From Xiphophorus maculatus (Eukaryota > Chordata > Actinopteri > Cyprinodontiformes > Poeciliidae), in contig NC_036456.1 in NCBI RefSeq assembly GCF_002775205.1, positions 4,975,463-5,039,462 on the forward strand: a stretch of 64,000 nucleotides of DNA. Reading direction: 5' to 3'. The position numbers were made by a program, and so were the translations under genes. The notes beneath the pieces are model-generated. The model saw only the letters and a program-made list of their open reading frames with translations. It was not told the origin of the DNA and did no database searches. This document shows, piece after piece, positions 1 to 10,630 of this stretch. The stretch's first letter is position 1, and each line of letters begins with the position of its first letter.

Positions 1-65
1 GTGTGTGCGTGTGTGTGTGTGTGTGTGTGGGTGTGTGTGTGTGTGCGTGTGTGTGTGTGTGTGTG
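1..65. repeat. (GT)n microsatellite
   Basis: The window opens inside an almost pure GT dinucleotide run with a few GC and GG interruptions. It probably continues to the left of the window. Confidence 0.95.
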
Positions 66-965
66 AGTGACGGGGTGTGCATGTTTTTTTGTTTTTTTTA
101 GCACTGGCATTTTTCTAACCATTTATTAATGGATTAATACATCATATTGTCAGCAACCTTTTAATTTTTTTAACCTGCTTTAACTCAGACTGATTGTGTT
201 TCTGTCGCCCCCTCTATTGGACACTAGAGAAACTACAGTCTCATGTGAAACAGACCTCATTCATTTCTATAGGCTCTATATCTACTTAAAGAGAAGAATG
301 GAGAAACCATTATTCACAATCTATTGGACATTTAGTAATATATTATTCTAAAATCTTTCATGCGTTCAAAGCTTTATGTTAAAAGATGCAGCAGCTGTCT
401 GTGTGCCTTTTGGCCAGTAGGAGGCAGCAGTAGCTCACCCAAATATCAAATCAGTCTTTATAAGATATTTATATAACAGATTATTTTTGAAATTGTGACA
501 GAATGTAATTTTAATCAATAGCTTTGGTCTTAACTGTCTTAATATTTTGTCTGTTCATTTTTAAGCAGTAAAAATCAATGATGAGATAAATCTAGCAGAA
601 CGTTGCAGTTCGCTTTTACTGCCACCAGAGGCTGCTGTGACGACAGCTCAGAAAACAGTGAGAATATTAAGTTATAAGACTTGAAACTATGACATTTATG
701 AAGTTCGTGAGGTGGAAAAAAAATCAACCTTTTTTGACATGAAACACTTACAGTATTTGCTAATATGTATCAAAAGCAGGAATCTGCTGAAACATGAGTG
801 AAAATCAATCACTTCAATAATTTTTAGGAATTTTTACTTTTTAAAACATATCATTCTGCAAACCATGGCCAAAAGAGTGCAATAACTTAGCAATTTTACT
901 ATGAATGGGTTAAATTGAGACGACATTTTAATGAAGAGAAAATAAGTGAAAAATAAATATATGAG
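66..965. other. Intergenic, no gene seen
   Basis: AT-rich DNA without a convincing reading frame. Two short stretches (around 405-425 and 615-635) resemble the degenerate 'gccaccagagg/ggccagtaggagg' words that are common in fish repeats, but no element ends can be defined. Confidence 0.5.
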
Positions 966-1680
966 TACCGTATTTTCCGCACTATAAGGCGCATAGAATA
1001 GACGCTACAGTAGAGGCTGGGGTTACGTTATGAATCCATTAGATGGAACTGTGCTAAAGGGAATGTCAACAAAATAGTCAAATAGGTCAGTCAAACTTTA
1101 TTAATAGATTACAAACCAGTGTTCTGAAAACTCCATTCATTCCCAAAATGAATAAACAGCTGTTTGATTATTTTCCCCGAGGTAAAGTCAGTGACGTGGT
1201 ATTTTCGTGACACAGTTTTTATCTTTTAACAACAGCAAGGTATAACATATAGTGGAGGGGAACTTTTCCTCGATTCAATAAACACGTAAAAAACAGTCTG
1301 ATACTGTTACGGTAAATCAAACGTTAGTGCAATCACAATATATATCCACTTCCACACCATTGATTTGTTCATGTTAAATTCTCTCTCTGCTGCTCTACTC
1401 CCGTGTTCTACTGCGTGGCTGATCGCCTTGAGCTTAAACTCTGCGTCGTAAACGTGTCTCTTAATAGGAGCCATTTTGGGGTCTTTACACAAAACCCAGC
1501 ATGCACCGCGCGCTTCTTCTTCTACGGGGGAAAATGAAGTCGGCGGCTGCTTACCGCAGTTGCAAGACCTGTTGTGGCTCAATATTGGTCCATATATAAG
1601 GCGCACCGGATTATAAGGCGCACCGCTTTGGAGAAAATTGAAGGTTTTTAGGTGCGCCTTATAGTGTGGAAAATACGGTA
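966..1680 (-). mobile_element. Non-autonomous pogo/Tigger-like DNA transposon
   Basis: A 715-bp unit, counting TA at both ends, is bounded by 28-bp terminal inverted repeats that match at 27 of 28 positions (966-993 and 1653-1680; the ends read taccgtattttccgcacta and its complement). Inside, on the minus strand, a reading frame from Met at 1474 encodes a DNA-binding head with the motif YDAEFKLKAISHAVEHGSRA followed by an EFN-x-NKSMVWKW helix. This is the helix-turn-helix (BrkDBD/CENP-B-like) domain found at the start of pogo/Tigger-type transposases. The frame then ends after about 55 residues, so the catalytic DDE part is absent and the copy would depend on a transposase supplied elsewhere. 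TA flanks fit the Tc1/mariner/pogo superfamily. Only the exact subfamily is uncertain. Confidence 0.85.
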
Positions 1681-3902
1681 AGCAAAGTTAAATCCAGATC
1701 GCAGGAAAAAGAAAATTTAATCTGGAAAAACCATGTAAAATTCTAAAAGAACCCTCTAATTTCAGTTTAAGAACTATGCAGTTTACTTTTAAGAAAATTA
1801 TAGTTAGTTGTTTGTGGTGCTACCGACAGGTGAAAAAAGGAAATATTTATGCGTTTCTCGAACTGGAAATGAATGGAATCCACAAACAAAATGTCAGTTT
1901 AAGGATTTCAGAAACAGCAGCAACTAAACCGACTGTCAGAGGCTGGGCTGACATCTCTGAGCCTGAAGCTCTGAAGGGTTTTCTGAGTCGGCGGGGCAGA
2001 AGAATCGGCAGCTCACCCGAGACAAAATCACCACCCGAGATTAAAGAGTTGGGAAAACAGAAGCTAAAGCTGTGAACAGTTCCTTTCACCATGGAAACCA
2101 GCGAGTGCTGCTTTGTGTTCGTTTCTGCTTTGCTTTCACTTGTTTCGCCTCAGTTTCCTCACGTGTTGTGCAACAGGGATTGCGACAAATGTTTGCCCTA
2201 AATCAGTAAATGTAACGATGCCGAACAACAAACGCAACTTCTGTCCAAAGAAGCAGAAGAAGAATTTATTAACAAAAGTTTAACCATGCAGACAAAAATA
2301 ATAAACCCTGTATCTTGTGATGGAGTATTAAGGCCATAGTAATACAAAATAAAAGTTAAAAAAACAGCAACATAAGGATAAAGTAATAAAATGATCAGAA
2401 TTAGGAGAGGTGGGTAATACTAGGGAAAAGGACATTTTACTGTACATTTAACTTTTACTTGGGTAATATTATGAACTACTGCGAATCTTACTTAAGCAAA
2501 TGGATTTTGCATTTAAGTAATAGACTTCAGGTATCGGAAATGTTAGATTTTTAGATTTCTGCAACTTTTACACAAATCTTGCCATAATTGCTCGGCATTT
2601 TCTCCGTGTCACTGTTTACACTGATGCTTCATTGCATCAACAAACATATTTCTCTTAGTTTGAAAGGGTAAATGAACGTTTGCTTTTGCTCAGAAAGAAA
2701 TGAAAGTGTCGTCACGCTGCAGTCTTTCTGGCTGAACCGATGCAAAATATGCATTTAATTTTTATTTGGACCTTATTATTACTATTCATACCGATGAATA
2801 ATAGTATAGGATAAGATAATTGAAACCCAAAGATTATTGGGTTTCAATGATCTTTGTCATTGAAACCCAAGAATCTCTTCACAAAAGAAACCGTTTGATC
2901 TGAAAAGACATGACTCACACTCCATTATGAATTCCCGTGTCACTTGAAGGTTAACCTGCTTAATCAAAACTTCTTTGTGTTGTGATTCATCACAGATCAA
3001 AGACATGAAAGATGATTGTCACTTTAAAATATAACAACCAAGCAATTATTTTTGGCATTTTACTCCAGTTTAGAGAGTTGGCAGCTTCCGCAACTGGTTC
3101 GACCTTTTCCTGCAGTTCAGCCTATGACTCACTCATTGTGATGGTGTCTTTCTCCGACTGTCTTACAAGCATAAATGTTTTTTTATTTTTTTTGGATGTT
3201 CCTGTGGCTCTGTGATCCTTGTGTGACTTTTGACGTGTCAGAACGACTTGTACCCTGAACCAAAGATCTGACAGGCATCAGTGAAGATGGTTGTACCGTT
3301 TCAGGGTTCTACAGAAACAGACAGGATACTCCTTTCAAATATTCCAAAATATTCCTTTCTTGATCGGCTTTGTTCTTCACTCTTTACAGTGGAGGACGGC
3401 TGTTCGCGGCACAGGCACAATTTTATAGCGCAGAGCTGGAGAATCACACACTAGCAATTGGGTAAAATGTCAAACCTCAACAGAGTCTACGCCTCCTGGA
3501 AGCAATCGTTTCTCAACAGCAGAAGGTCCAGACTGTTTGGACGAAGCAAAGTGTTGAACAACGGACTGTTTTTTACCAGTCTAGCTCCATCCACAGGGAG
3601 ATGAATGCAGTCGGCTTTTGTAAATAACTGAGAAAATTGTGAGTTCAGACAACGGGACGCGCAATCTGGTATCGTCTGAAAACGCTGGTGTAGATGTGTG
3701 GGGCCGGTCTGTGGCGCTGTTACACTCTCACAGAACAGTATTCTGCATCAGCACAAGGTTGGTTATTTATGAAAGTGAGGAAAACGCAGGACAGATTTTT
3801 CAAAATGGAAGCGGCTTGCATGTAAGCATGAACCGCGTTTTGAAATGTACCCACTCTGGGACTCACCCTGTTGGACTGGAAGTCCCAGCTGCCTGCCGAA
3901 CC
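1681..3902. other. Intergenic, no gene supported
   Basis: AT-rich sequence with several small open frames on both strands between 1776 and 2092 that overlap each other and show no domain, codon bias or splice context I recognise. The only local structure is the hairpin cluster near 2819-2870, listed separately. Confidence 0.5.
2819..2870. repeat. Nested inverted and direct repeat
   Basis: The 12-base word attgaaacccaa occurs at 2819-2830, as its exact complement at 2837-2848 with a 6-base loop, and again in direct orientation at 2859-2870. The result is a perfect 12-bp hairpin followed by a third copy. Confidence 0.9.
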
Positions 3903-4090
3903 ATCTACAATACGGATGTCAAAAAGTTGGTCGTCGAGGGCCGGGATCCCGCACGTTCCAGTTCTCTCCCTGGATCAACACAGCTGGATCCAACGACGGC
4001 TCGTTGGCCGGCCTCCGCAGAACATCGACGTACCGAAGCGTGCGGGATCCCGGCCCTCAAGGACCGACTTTGGACACCACTGATCTGTGA
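3903..4090. mobile_element. Short hAT-like MITE
   Basis: About 172 bp (3911-4082) flanked by long inverted repeats. The inner 20 bp of each arm are perfect complements (3936-3955 and 4039-4058), and the arms continue outward with a few mismatches to ends resembling cagtggtgtccaaag, a type of end common in fish hAT MITEs. The 8 bases outside each end (3903-3910 and 4083-4090) read atctacaa and atctgtga, which could be a decayed 8-bp target duplication differing by transitions only. There is no coding capacity. Family assignment is from the termini and is tentative. Confidence 0.6.
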
Positions 4091-4696
4091 AGGGTCAGGG
4101 TGAGGGAAGAAGGTTCTGATCCAAGATTTGTTTCCCAACCACTCAGAATCGTTTTAAAGTAACTTTGTTGCTTTCAGTATTTATAAAAATGCTTTATATA
4201 TCAAACACGACTTAAAAGACATTTCACTTCGCAATGTAACGTCTTGAAATCGGGCCTAAATAATTAAATAAAATAAATTGAATAAAAAATAAAAATTAAA
4301 TAATTAAGATGCATAAAAAAAATAACAATAATCAAGACACCAGTCCAGATATTTTTACGATGAAGGGATAACATTATAAGATAATGTAACGCTCCTAAAC
4401 GTAAATTTTCTTTCATTGCAAAAGGCGTTAATGTTTCATCATCCACCTGTTATTGTTCTGACCAAACAACAATGAAAGTTTTCTGTTGTTTATTTGAGGA
4501 CTTTGCCATGCCTTGCTGGATTTTATTTTATTTTATTTTCTGTAAATAATACCACATCACGACTGTTGCCAAAACGGTTGTCGTGGTTTCAGACAGCACG
4601 GACCTGCAGGGTGGGTTCTTGCGCATGCGATCACGTTGCAACGTGGTTACATAAGGCGAGGAAACCGACTCCCCCTTGTCATTGAGTCTCCTCGCC
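4091..4696. other. Intergenic and probable promoter side of the TNFR-like gene
   Basis: AT-rich up to about 4560, then more GC-rich toward the start codon at 4697. Bases around 4355-4380 (gaagggataacattataaga) match a word in the repeat at 31684-32010, so a fragment of that repeat may lie here. No TATA box is evident immediately upstream of the gene. Confidence 0.4.
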
Positions 4697-6362
4697 ATGG
4701 ACAAACTTCAGGTGAGGAATTGCTGCTGTTTCGGCTCAGAACTGATCTGAGGCAGATATTGATTTTTTTTTTTTTTTTTTTTTTTAGCATAGGATTAGTG
4801 TTGCTTTTTAAATTCCGTCATCTCCTGGCTTGTCATGTTTAGACTGGTTATCCAGAGCAGGGTTTTAGTCTAAACCATTCATGGCTCCATGTTGTGCCAT
4901 GAATGAATGAATGTTTGGGTTTCACGGCTGAAGCTGTGGACAGTTCTGGTTTGCTCTTAGGGGTTTCTAGACCTGATATGAAGTCTTTAAGATATCTTGG
5001 ATGTGGCAATCGAAGCTTGTTTCCAACATTCAGCTTTTTCTGTCCAACATGTCTGAACTGGCCCTGCTGACTGAGAGATAAAACTTAGAAGAACTTTGAA
5101 GCTGATTTACAGACGATCCTAATCATCAAAAACCACAGAGTTTTTTTTGTTGTTGTTGTTGATTCTTGCATCAAACTGAATGGCAAACTGGATTTAAATA
5201 TTTTAATTTTCTGTAATTTTCTCTCACTGTGAGTGTGTTTGACTGACACAATGTGTGTGTGTGTTTCCAGGTGAGCGTTGCATGTGCCATGCTGATGGTG
5301 TTCGACAAAAGTGTGGCAGGACTGATTTGTCGCATGTGTCCCGCAGGTTAGAAAGTTCTGCTGAAATTCTAAAGACAACGATCCTGATGCTAATCTTCAA
5401 GACTGATGTGTGTGTGTGCATTAAACCTCCAGGTTCCTATGTAATCAGAAACTGCTCAATGGATCACGACTCTGCACTTGGGACTAAGTGTTTTCCATGC
5501 ACCAAGTGCTCAGGTAAAACCATCCTCCTCTGCTCCTCAACGTTGCTTCGTCACGTTGAACTCTGACCACTGACTTCTGTTTGGTTGCTTCTTTAGTCTC
5601 TTTAAAGACAATGCCATGTTGTCGTGTCCTGCAGATAATTCTCTGGACGTTCTGAGTCCTTGCTCTCAATACTCCAACACCGTTTGCTGGAACCGGACCG
5701 TCCAGGCGACAGTGGATCCTGATCCTGAACATGAGCCAACAGGTAAACTCACCTGCAGCGGCTCCGACTGCCCGCGTCGTCTCGTCGACTTTCTTTCCCT
5801 GAACCTCGTCTTCCTCTTGTCCTCAGGCGTTCCTCCCGCCGTGTGGATCCTCGCTGGAATGTAAGTGTCAGAGTTGGAGTAGCTTTGGGATTTTTCATTG
5901 TAGTTTAGCTTGTTTTTTTGTTGTTGTTGTGATTAGTGACTCATTTAATATTTTTTTCTCTCTGCCTGATTAAAACCTAAAAATAATCAGGAGTTGGTAA
6001 CTTTCTAAAAACAGAAATCCTGGAGTAAATGTTATCAGACTTGTTTGAAAGCGATGACCTCATCCGTCCGGTTGCTGCGTTCCTTCTGAGGTTTAGCTTC
6101 ACCTCTAAACTGTCTGCACCCGTCAAGCCTCTGATTGGTTGGGGAAGTAAAAGCGGGGTCGCACGCCGACGCCCTGATCGTGCTTTGTGTGTTTTCCAGA
6201 TTTGCGTCCATGCTCCTTCTCACCTTGTTGGCTCTTTACGTCAAACTGATGTTGTTCAAAAACATGGCAAACTTTAACAAGCTCCCCAGCGCCGAACGCA
6301 GCATAACGGAGATGACGGACTTTAACCCTGCGGAGACTACGCTGCAAGCCTGCGCCGCCTGA
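4697..6362 (+). CDS. Small TNF-receptor-superfamily-like membrane protein, six exons
   Basis: Six exons join in frame with GT-AG introns: 4697-4711, 5271-5346, 5433-5513, 5635-5742, 5827-5860 and 6200-6362, giving 158 residues. The start sits in a strong Kozak context (cgccATGG). The first two exons give a hydrophobic leader (VSVACAMLMVF). Next comes a cysteine-rich segment with the TNFR-like pattern C-x2-C-P-x-G-S-Y, then C-x2-C-x2-C and further paired cysteines up to C-W-N-R-T, which also holds an N-glycosylation site. A Pro/Glu stalk precedes a single transmembrane helix (AVWILAG to LLLTLLALYV), and a tail of about 43 residues ends in QACAA. There is room for only about one to one and a half cysteine-rich modules, and no death domain, so this is shorter than typical family members. 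The donor after exon 2 (gttaga) is weak. I do not recognise the orthologue. Confidence 0.72.
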
Positions 6363-6806
6363 ACCAATGGTAACCAATTGACCAATGGTAGTTCAGTATC
6401 AGGAGACCCACCAACCGAGTGAAACACAGGAAGACCCCGCCGCCCCCCGTTTGAGCCTATTCATGGTTAGTTCAGAGTCAGGTTAGGTTTAGGTAGTTAG
6501 ATCAGGTTAGCCAATTGGACGTGGGAATGAGAAGTCATGGTTGAAGTTCCTGGAGTGTGTTAGCCAAGGCCGATCGACGGACATTTCAAATCTCCCAACC
6601 CTGCTGCTGGAATCGAGTCATGTACAAGGGCTCCGACTGAGCCGAGTCGTGGTTCTGGTCCAGAGGGAGTTGTTAGGAAAACTTGTTAACTGTTAGAAGA
6701 AGACGAGAATCTGGCGAGACCCGCAAACAATTCGGCGACAGCAGGGACGGATTTACGCTACATGTGCGCCAAGAAAGGCCATCATTAGAAAGGATGAGTG
6801 GCGTCA

Positions 6807-6842
6807 AATAAAAAGTACTGCAGGTCTAAGACCCAGAATAAA
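6807..6842 (+). terminator. Poly(A) signals of the TNFR-like gene
   Basis: Two AATAAA hexamers at 6807-6812 and 6837-6842, 445-480 bases after the stop codon at 6360-6362, on the sense strand. They are the first good signals downstream of the gene. Confidence 0.55.
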
Positions 6843-9800
6843 GTGTTAAACATTTAATCTCCGTTCACAGAGCTTAGTTTGTTTCACATTAAAGAAGCAT
6901 CTCCGTGTTTTAGCTCCACTGTGACCGAATTGATAACGGAGGAAGATTAGAAGCAGGCTTGTATTTTTATCTCTTCAATTAATTAATCCAATAATAAAGC
7001 CATAACTGATGCATATCAATTAGTAAAACATGAAACGTCAACCGCAGCCATTTTTTAATTTGAGTCTAAAACAAGGCTGGGTTTAGTTTGCAGAAGAATG
7101 TCTTAAACTATTTTTAGACAGAAAAAACAACTTAATGTCAGATTATGCCCGATTTTAACTGGCATTTATGAACTATTCATATATTGTTTAGACAGATACG
7201 GCAAAAAAATAAATAAAGGTCAAAGGATTCAAATTTTTCCTCAGTCTCCAACGCAGAGACATTATGTTTTTGGGAGAGTTTGTTTATAGAGTTGACTGAT
7301 GTCATGTATATGTTTTTTTTTTTAAATAAATCGATACATTTTTGTTGTGTTTTATTAGGAATATTATTTTATTACTCAACAATGTAATAAAGATGATAAT
7401 GCTGAACGCAGCACTGCATTTAAAAAATAAATGTTTTTATTTAATTAGTGAGTTTATATTTGTCTGATACTAAAACCTATTTGATGGGGCAAAACTTCTA
7501 ATCGAGACAAGAAGGTAAAAACAGAAGAATGTTGTAAGGGGAAAAAAATAACTTTTCAAACATCAAAAGCAATACTTTTGAAGATTACCAGAACTATTAA
7601 GAGATGTTTTTTTTTTTTAAAGAAAGAGCTTGTAATAATAAGCTCTTATTAATAATAATAATTTGTGGAACGAATTATTTTTTTTTTATTATTTATTATG
7701 AATAAATAATTTTTATTATTTATAATGATTATTTTTTGATGGAGCAAAGCTGCAGTCGCTCTGTGCTGCTAAGCAGAGCTGACAGCAGAAGAAGAGTTAA
7801 CAGGAAGTCCTCTGTTCACGCCCCAAAAACACGCGCGACACGTCGAAGCGTTTGATATCACAAAGGAAAACCGGCGCAAGTTTGGGACAACTGGCAAACG
7901 ATATTATCAGCAGATGATCCATCATTCATCACGGTTTCAGTTCGGTTTATCCGTACAGCACCAGTTCACAACTAATGCCGTCTCAAGGCACTTTCAAAAT
8001 AAAATAAAAAAAGTGCTGTAACGAAAAAGAAAAATAGAACGTCTGTCCCACACTATGGATCACCTCCGATTGAATCAGAGTATGCATTTTAATTCCAGCT
8101 CTGAATATAACTCCTGAATGTAAGACATTAAATTATACAAAAGTCTAGTTAAAATGAACAGCTTGCATATAATTTATATATATATATACAGTATATATAA
8201 TACAGATAATGAACTTATTGATTTGTCTCAACTGGTTGCAGTTACACACATGCATCCTACTATAGATACTTCATAAATAAAACATTCTGTTTTAGGATTA
8301 ATATTTCAGAGCTCAGCTTGTTTTTTTCCCCTCTTCTTGAAGACTTCAGGTGGACTGAGTTCTTTACTCTGTTCTGCTTTACCTCTTCCTGGAGCTGGGA
8401 GAGAATAAATATATATATATATAAATATATAAATTCCTTTAAAGTTTGTAGAACCTGTCATACAGACAGAGCTCACTGCTTCAGGTGGGGAGATGCTTAG
8501 AAGTTCATCACATTTAAAGGGGAAGGTATAGAATATTTAGGAAAGGAAAATGAAAATATACATACCAATATAATTTACAAGCTGAGTCGGTGCATTGAAA
8601 CACCCCAGACAGATAAGTCAAAATCATAAAATGTGTTATGAAGCCAAGACCGTCTCTTGCGACGTGAAGAAAAAATATTACATGGATGGATGAATACATT
8701 CTAGCAAGCCTTATTCCTACTTTTTGTGAGCTTTTTCAGGAAGTTGCAAAAGGATTCTTCACTTTTTCGAACCACCTTCAAGAATCCACACACTTTGCCT
8801 TTTCATATTCTACTCTGTCGTTTTGTCAGTTCCACAAAAACTATAACAGGCAGTGGGAGAGCTGTCTAGGTTTACATTGTGGCATTTGATCCAAAATCTG
8901 ATCAGCTTCGTAAATCGCACACAAATCCATCACCCGGCTATGCAGAACCCAGAAAGGCTGATATTTCCATAAAAGGCCGACTGACTCGGCTGAAGAAGTA
9001 GTGGCCACGGCTCAAAAGGAGTTAGTCGGGTCAAAGAGTAACAAAAGGTTCAGGTAAAATCTAGTCCAATAAAAAAACCACAGAGCCTGTTCCGTCATTC
9101 ACTGCGTCCATATTGGAGAGGGAAAAAAACCATCAACAATAAAAACCAACCAGATGCTTCTAACATGCTGAGTTTTGATCCCTGGCAGACGTGTGAAATT
9201 CCATTGTTTCTGTTATTTTGTTTAATGGGAAGAAAGATAAATGTCACACATTGTTTATAGTTAGGATAAAAGGAATACATATTTGACTGCTTTGCTATTT
9301 ACATGAGCAACTTTGCAAACAGGACTTTTAAAACCTGACATGAGCCGGACCCACACTTAGAACCTCACACATGTAACCGGGTTTCTCTGTTGTAGCTGCC
9401 GAAAATGTCTTTTATTATTCAGATTGTTCCTTCACCTGACTGACCTTCGAAAACCCCGTCATTGTTATAACCGTGTGACCTGAAGCTCGGGAGCTCCTCC
9501 TCTTTATTTCTTCTTCTGTGGTATTGTTGTTAAATTGTTTGCCACCCTCCCCTTTGGTCAGGTTGTCCTGTGAGAGAGGTAGGTGGTGTTTATTTTTTTT
9601 TTCATCTAAATGCATCCAGTATGTTTATAGATTTATGAAGTTAGTTTTTATTACTTTCACCATCGTAATAGATAAATCCATTGCATAATGTGAATATTTA
9701 AATGAACTAACGACTGTAAAGTACCAGGAATTAAACTTTAGTTATGCTAAAGTTGTAGGGCTTTGAGTGGGCCGCCGATGGTTCTGTTCTGTTTGTTGTT

Positions 9801-10399
9801 CTTTTCAGAATAAATCGAGAAGCCGCCGATTCCAAACGGCCTAACCGTTCATTAAAACTGTTACAGCAGAAAGGATGCCGGTACGTGTTTGTAGAGCGGT
9901 GGACCTAGCTACAGTGGCACTTGATACGCTATTGGCTGGCATTTGCAAAGCAGCCAATCCAGGATCACCATATGCTTTCCTTATCACTGGTTGGCTGTAC
10001 TGGCAAAAGTGGAGATAAGATCTTGGACGTTGACTTCTGTGGTAGAGAAGGCAGAGGAGCTAGTTTTTTTTTTTCACTCATCTGTCTTGTATTATACTGC
10101 CACAGTGTAGTGATAGTTTTAACAAATATGGGGGGGGAGGGGGAATTCTACATAAAAGTTATGCTCTGCAGCTTTACCTGTCCGTGGTTCAGACATAAAC
10201 TGGTTGGAGACACGGACCTGTTGACCAACAAAGACCAGATTGAAGGTTTTAGTTGGAGTTGAACTGATTCTCTGGTGTGTTTAGATTCAGCTCAATGGAT
10301 AATGAAAGGCATAGAGTTGAACTGCTTGTGCTTCACTTTGCTTGTATGACAAAATTTCGAATGTTTTCTCTTGAAAAGTTCCCATCCGTCCGCTGTGCA
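6843..10399. other. Long AT-rich intergenic region
   Basis: No gene is recognised. It contains poly-T runs, an AT low-complexity block around 7640-7740 with taat repeats, TA-rich microsatellites at about 8175-8205 and 8408-8432, and unremarkable small open frames. Around 9770-9840 a GC-richer piece (gccgccgat repeated twice) has no assignable family. Confidence 0.5.
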
Positions 10400-10630
10400 T
10401 ACCCAGGGTCGTGGGTGGGCTGGTCTCTATCGCCAACGGTCATTGGCTGAAAGGTAAGGTCGCCAGTCCTTCACAGAGAAACACAGACACACATAGGACA
10501 GACACTGCACACACACACACACACACACACTCATGCCTAAGAGCAATTCAGAGAGAACTGTTTTTGGACTGTGGGAAAAACGTCAGAGTAGCCAGAGAGA
10601 ACTCGCGTATGTCCAGAGAGAACATGTAAA
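10400..10630 (+). repeat. Dispersed fish repeat fragment with internal (CA)n
   Basis: The words cggtcattggctgaaagg, gtcgccagtcc, agagcaattcagagag and tttttggactgtggga occur in the order typical of a very abundant teleost interspersed repeat (often seen as a LINE tail or SINE-like fragment). A (CA)n run at about 10508-10530 interrupts it. Related fragments in the opposite orientation lie at 33727-33842 and 58935-59052. Family assignment is from memory only. Confidence 0.6.

Noticed and set aside
1776-2092. Overlapping open frames of 99 and 81 codons on opposite strands
   Set aside because: No recognised domain, no splice context and mutual overlap; treated as chance.
3639-4103. A 154-codon open frame
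   Set aside because: It runs through the hAT-like MITE and its palindromic arms, so it is not a gene.
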